Below are positions 62,393 to 64,000 of a DNA stretch of 64,000 nt, in pieces; position 1 is the first letter of the stretch, and the number at the start of each line of letters is the position of its first letter. The notes beneath the pieces were generated by a model. That model did not search any database and was not told the DNA's origin. It saw nothing but the letters and a program-made list of their open reading frames with translations. The DNA lies in the NCBI RefSeq assembly GCF_000766945.1, contig NZ_KN266208.1:98604-162603 (forward strand), given 5' to 3'. This DNA comes from Cellvibrio mixtus subsp. mixtus J3-8 (GTDB lineage Bacteria > Pseudomonadota > Gammaproteobacteria > Pseudomonadales > Cellvibrionaceae). The position numbers and the translations under genes are program-made.

Positions 62393-64000
62393 CTATCTCT
62401 CGCTGTTGGTTAAGAGATATGTGCTTCCTCCTTGTGCGATGAAAGTTCCCGTATTTTCCTTGAGAGTTAACGCAAGGTTTTTTTCTCTTTGTACATCTTT
62501 CAATGAATATTTCATTAAAGGATGTGTAGTTCTCAGCTGTATTGCGGTTGTGCTTTTCGAATTGCCGGGGTCAGCATTTACATAAATTTTTGCTTCCGTT
62601 AATTGGCGCTCATGCCATTGCAGATCCAATGTAATACCACCGCGCGCGCGCAAACCGGTCACTGAACCGGAGGGCCATGCGTCCGGCAATGCAGGCAATA
62701 AATGCAATTCGTTGTTGTGACTTTGCACTAGCATTTCAGCAATACCCGCAGTCGCCCCAAAGTTGCCATCAATTTGGAACGGTGGATGGTTGTCCCATAA
62801 ATTGCTTAACGTGCTGCGCTGTAATTGCTCACCCAGGACCTTGTGGGCACGATTGCCATCCAGTGCACGCGCCCACATATTGACTTTCCAGGCTTGCGAC
62901 CAACCAGTGCCCCCATCGCCACGCGCATTAAGTGTGGTGCGCACCGCACGCAATAATGCGGGCGATTGATTGACGTTGATTTGTCGGCCGGGATGAAGCG
63001 CAAATAAATGGGAGATATGACGATGTTCATTTTCGGGATCATCAATATCTTCTTTCCATTCCTGCAATTGTCCCCACGAACCAATGCGCAATCCGTCATC
63101 AAAGTTGCCCAGTTTTTTATCCAGCTTTTTTTGAAAGGATTTATCGTCCAGCAACAGGGCTGCGTCACGGGTATTGCGTAATAAATCAAATACGATTTGT
63201 TGCGACATGGCAGCGCCATTGGTGAATGGCCCATGTTCGGGAGAAAAACCGGGCGATACAATCCATTTGCCATCGCGCGGATCTTTTATTAAAAATTCCA
63301 GCCAAAATTCAGCGGTGCTTTTCATCAATGGATATGCATGATGACGCAAAAAATTTTTATCGCCCGAAAATAAAAAATGCTCGTAATAATGTTGTGCAAG
63401 CCAGGCACTCGCTTCCGGCTGCCAAAATGCGGTGGGCCATTGGATGACACCGGTAAAGCCCCAGATGTTGGTATTCAAAAATACAGTCCAGCCGTTATTG
63501 ACACCAGCAACACGTTTGGCGGAAATTTTTCCCGGCTCGACGAGGCTGTCGACAAAATCAAAATATGGTGCCATCAATTCCGGCAAGTTGGTGGTTTCTG
63601 CCAACCAGTAATTCATTTGCAGATTGATGTTAACGTGGTAGTCGTCATTCCACGGTGGTGTAGTGGAGTTGTTCCAGACACCTTGCAAATTGGCAGGCAA
63701 GGAACCGGCGCGCGACGATGCGATTAACAAATAACGTCCGAATTGAAAATACGTGGCTTCCAATGCCCGGTCTGCAACAGCATCGCCTTTTTTATAGTTC
63801 GCGAGCAAAACACTCGTGGGTTGTCCGGACACTTTTGTGGGTAATTGGTATTGGCCAATATCGAGGCTTACACGCTTAAATAGCGCGTGATAATCCTGCC
63901 GATGAGTAGTTTGCAATTGCGCAAATGTTTTTACACTCGCTGCATCCATTTGCTGCTGCAATTTTGCATGGGGATGAACACCGCGATAGTGCGGGTATTT
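62393..64000 (-). CDS. afc95A: GH95 alpha-L-fucosidase, N-terminus beyond window edge
   Basis: The open frame continues in phase to the right edge (reading [19 protein letters not shown] upstream of the first in-window Met), so only the C-terminal 535 residues are visible of a protein normally around 800. It includes the (alpha/alpha)6 barrel and C-terminal domain of GH95. Catalytic features seen are [10 protein letters not shown] (Asn), [10 protein letters not shown] (general-acid Glu), [17 protein letters not shown] and [15 protein letters not shown] (Asp). It cleaves alpha-1,2-fucose from galactose of F side chains in xyloglucan. It is the first visible gene of the locus, 41 bases before the TonB receptor gene. 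Confidence 0.93.
   Translation of the reverse strand, partial: KYPHYRGVHPHAKLQQQMDAASVKTFAQLQTTHRQDYHALFKRVSLDIGQYQLPTKVSGQPTSVLLANYKKGDAVADRALEATYFQFGRYLLIASSRAGSLPANLQGVWNNSTTPPWNDDYHVNINLQMNYWLAETTNLPELMAPYFDFVDSLVEPGKISAKRVAGVNNGWTVFLNTNIWGFTGVIQWPTAFWQPEASAWLAQHYYEHFLFSGDKNFLRHHAYPLMKSTAEFWLEFLIKDPRDGKWIVSPGFSPEHGPFTNGAAMSQQIVFDLLRNTRDAALLLDDKSFQKKLDKKLGNFDDGLRIGSWGQLQEWKEDIDDPENEHRHISHLFALHPGRQINVNQSPALLRAVRTTLNARGDGGTGWSQAWKVNMWARALDGNRAHKVLGEQLQRSTLSNLWDNHPPFQIDGNFGATAGIAEMLVQSHNNELHLLPALPDAWPSGSVTGLRARGGITLDLQWHERQLTEAKIYVNADPGNSKSTTAIQLRTTHPLMKYSLKDVQREKNLALTLKENTGTFIAQGGSTYLLTNSER

Overview
The window reads as the chromosome of a saprophytic gammaproteobacterium of the genus Cellvibrio or a close relative. 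The main evidence is the block at the right end: a GH95 fucosidase, a TonB-dependent receptor, a GH35 galactosidase and a PA14-containing GH31 xylosidase. Their order and architecture are those of the xyloglucan utilisation locus described in Cellvibrio japonicus. Serine-rich linkers on lipoproteins, Cti, RdgC, FklB and several TonB receptors fit the same assignment. No rRNA, tRNA, CRISPR array, prophage or intact insertion sequence was seen.

Left end (1-11.4 kb): an N-acetylglucosamine (GlcNAc)/chitin-oligomer regulon on the minus strand. One transcription unit is nagK-nagP-nagX-nagA, with nagA cut by the window edge. The second is a TonB-dependent receptor followed by two flavin-dependent, tryptophan-halogenase-like proteins and a DUF6445 protein that carries a 2-oxoglutarate/Fe(II) oxygenase-like His-x-Asp...His...Arg pattern. 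Both units start at promoters whose TTGACA -35 box lies inside a GACAACGTTGTC palindrome (a LacI-family, NagR-type operator). A third promoter with the same geometry sits at about 22.6 kb, upstream of a small secreted orphan protein.

Middle (11.6-36.4 kb): mostly housekeeping and stress genes. They are a DUF3014 protein, the heme-type fatty-acid cis/trans isomerase Cti, a ferrous-iron uptake operon feoA-feoB-small Cys-rich protein, a solute-binding-like periplasmic protein, an AI-2E-family permease, FklB, RdgC, ApbE, a DUF2007 protein, a secreted EEP-family hydrolase, a LysR regulator divergent from an SbtA-type bicarbonate transporter, a Ser-linker lipoprotein with a predicted propeller, purE-purK, a GST, a chemoreceptor and a membrane-anchored PstS/OmpA fusion protein.

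Right half (36.5-64 kb): plant cell-wall sugar use. A GH3 glucosidase fused to an SGNH esterase follows a non-phosphorylating L-fucose pathway. That pathway comprises FucP, an aldo/keto reductase, a fuconolactonase, a split UxaA-type dehydratase, an SDR dehydrogenase, a fumarylacetoacetase-fold hydrolase and an IclR regulator. It should end in pyruvate plus L-lactate, and a badly deleted L-lactate dehydrogenase (lldD) remnant lies beside fucP. Next come a membrane-spanning AraC regulator, a GH5 glucanase lipoprotein, a second copy of the solute-binding-like protein, a lytic transglycosylase, a Rof-type Rho inhibitor and an SRPBCC protein. The xyloglucan locus follows, and its GH95 fucosidase would release the L-fucose that the neighbouring pathway consumes.

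Start codons were chosen from Shine-Dalgarno matches, signal peptides and family N-termini. All functions are inferred from sequence reading without database searches.
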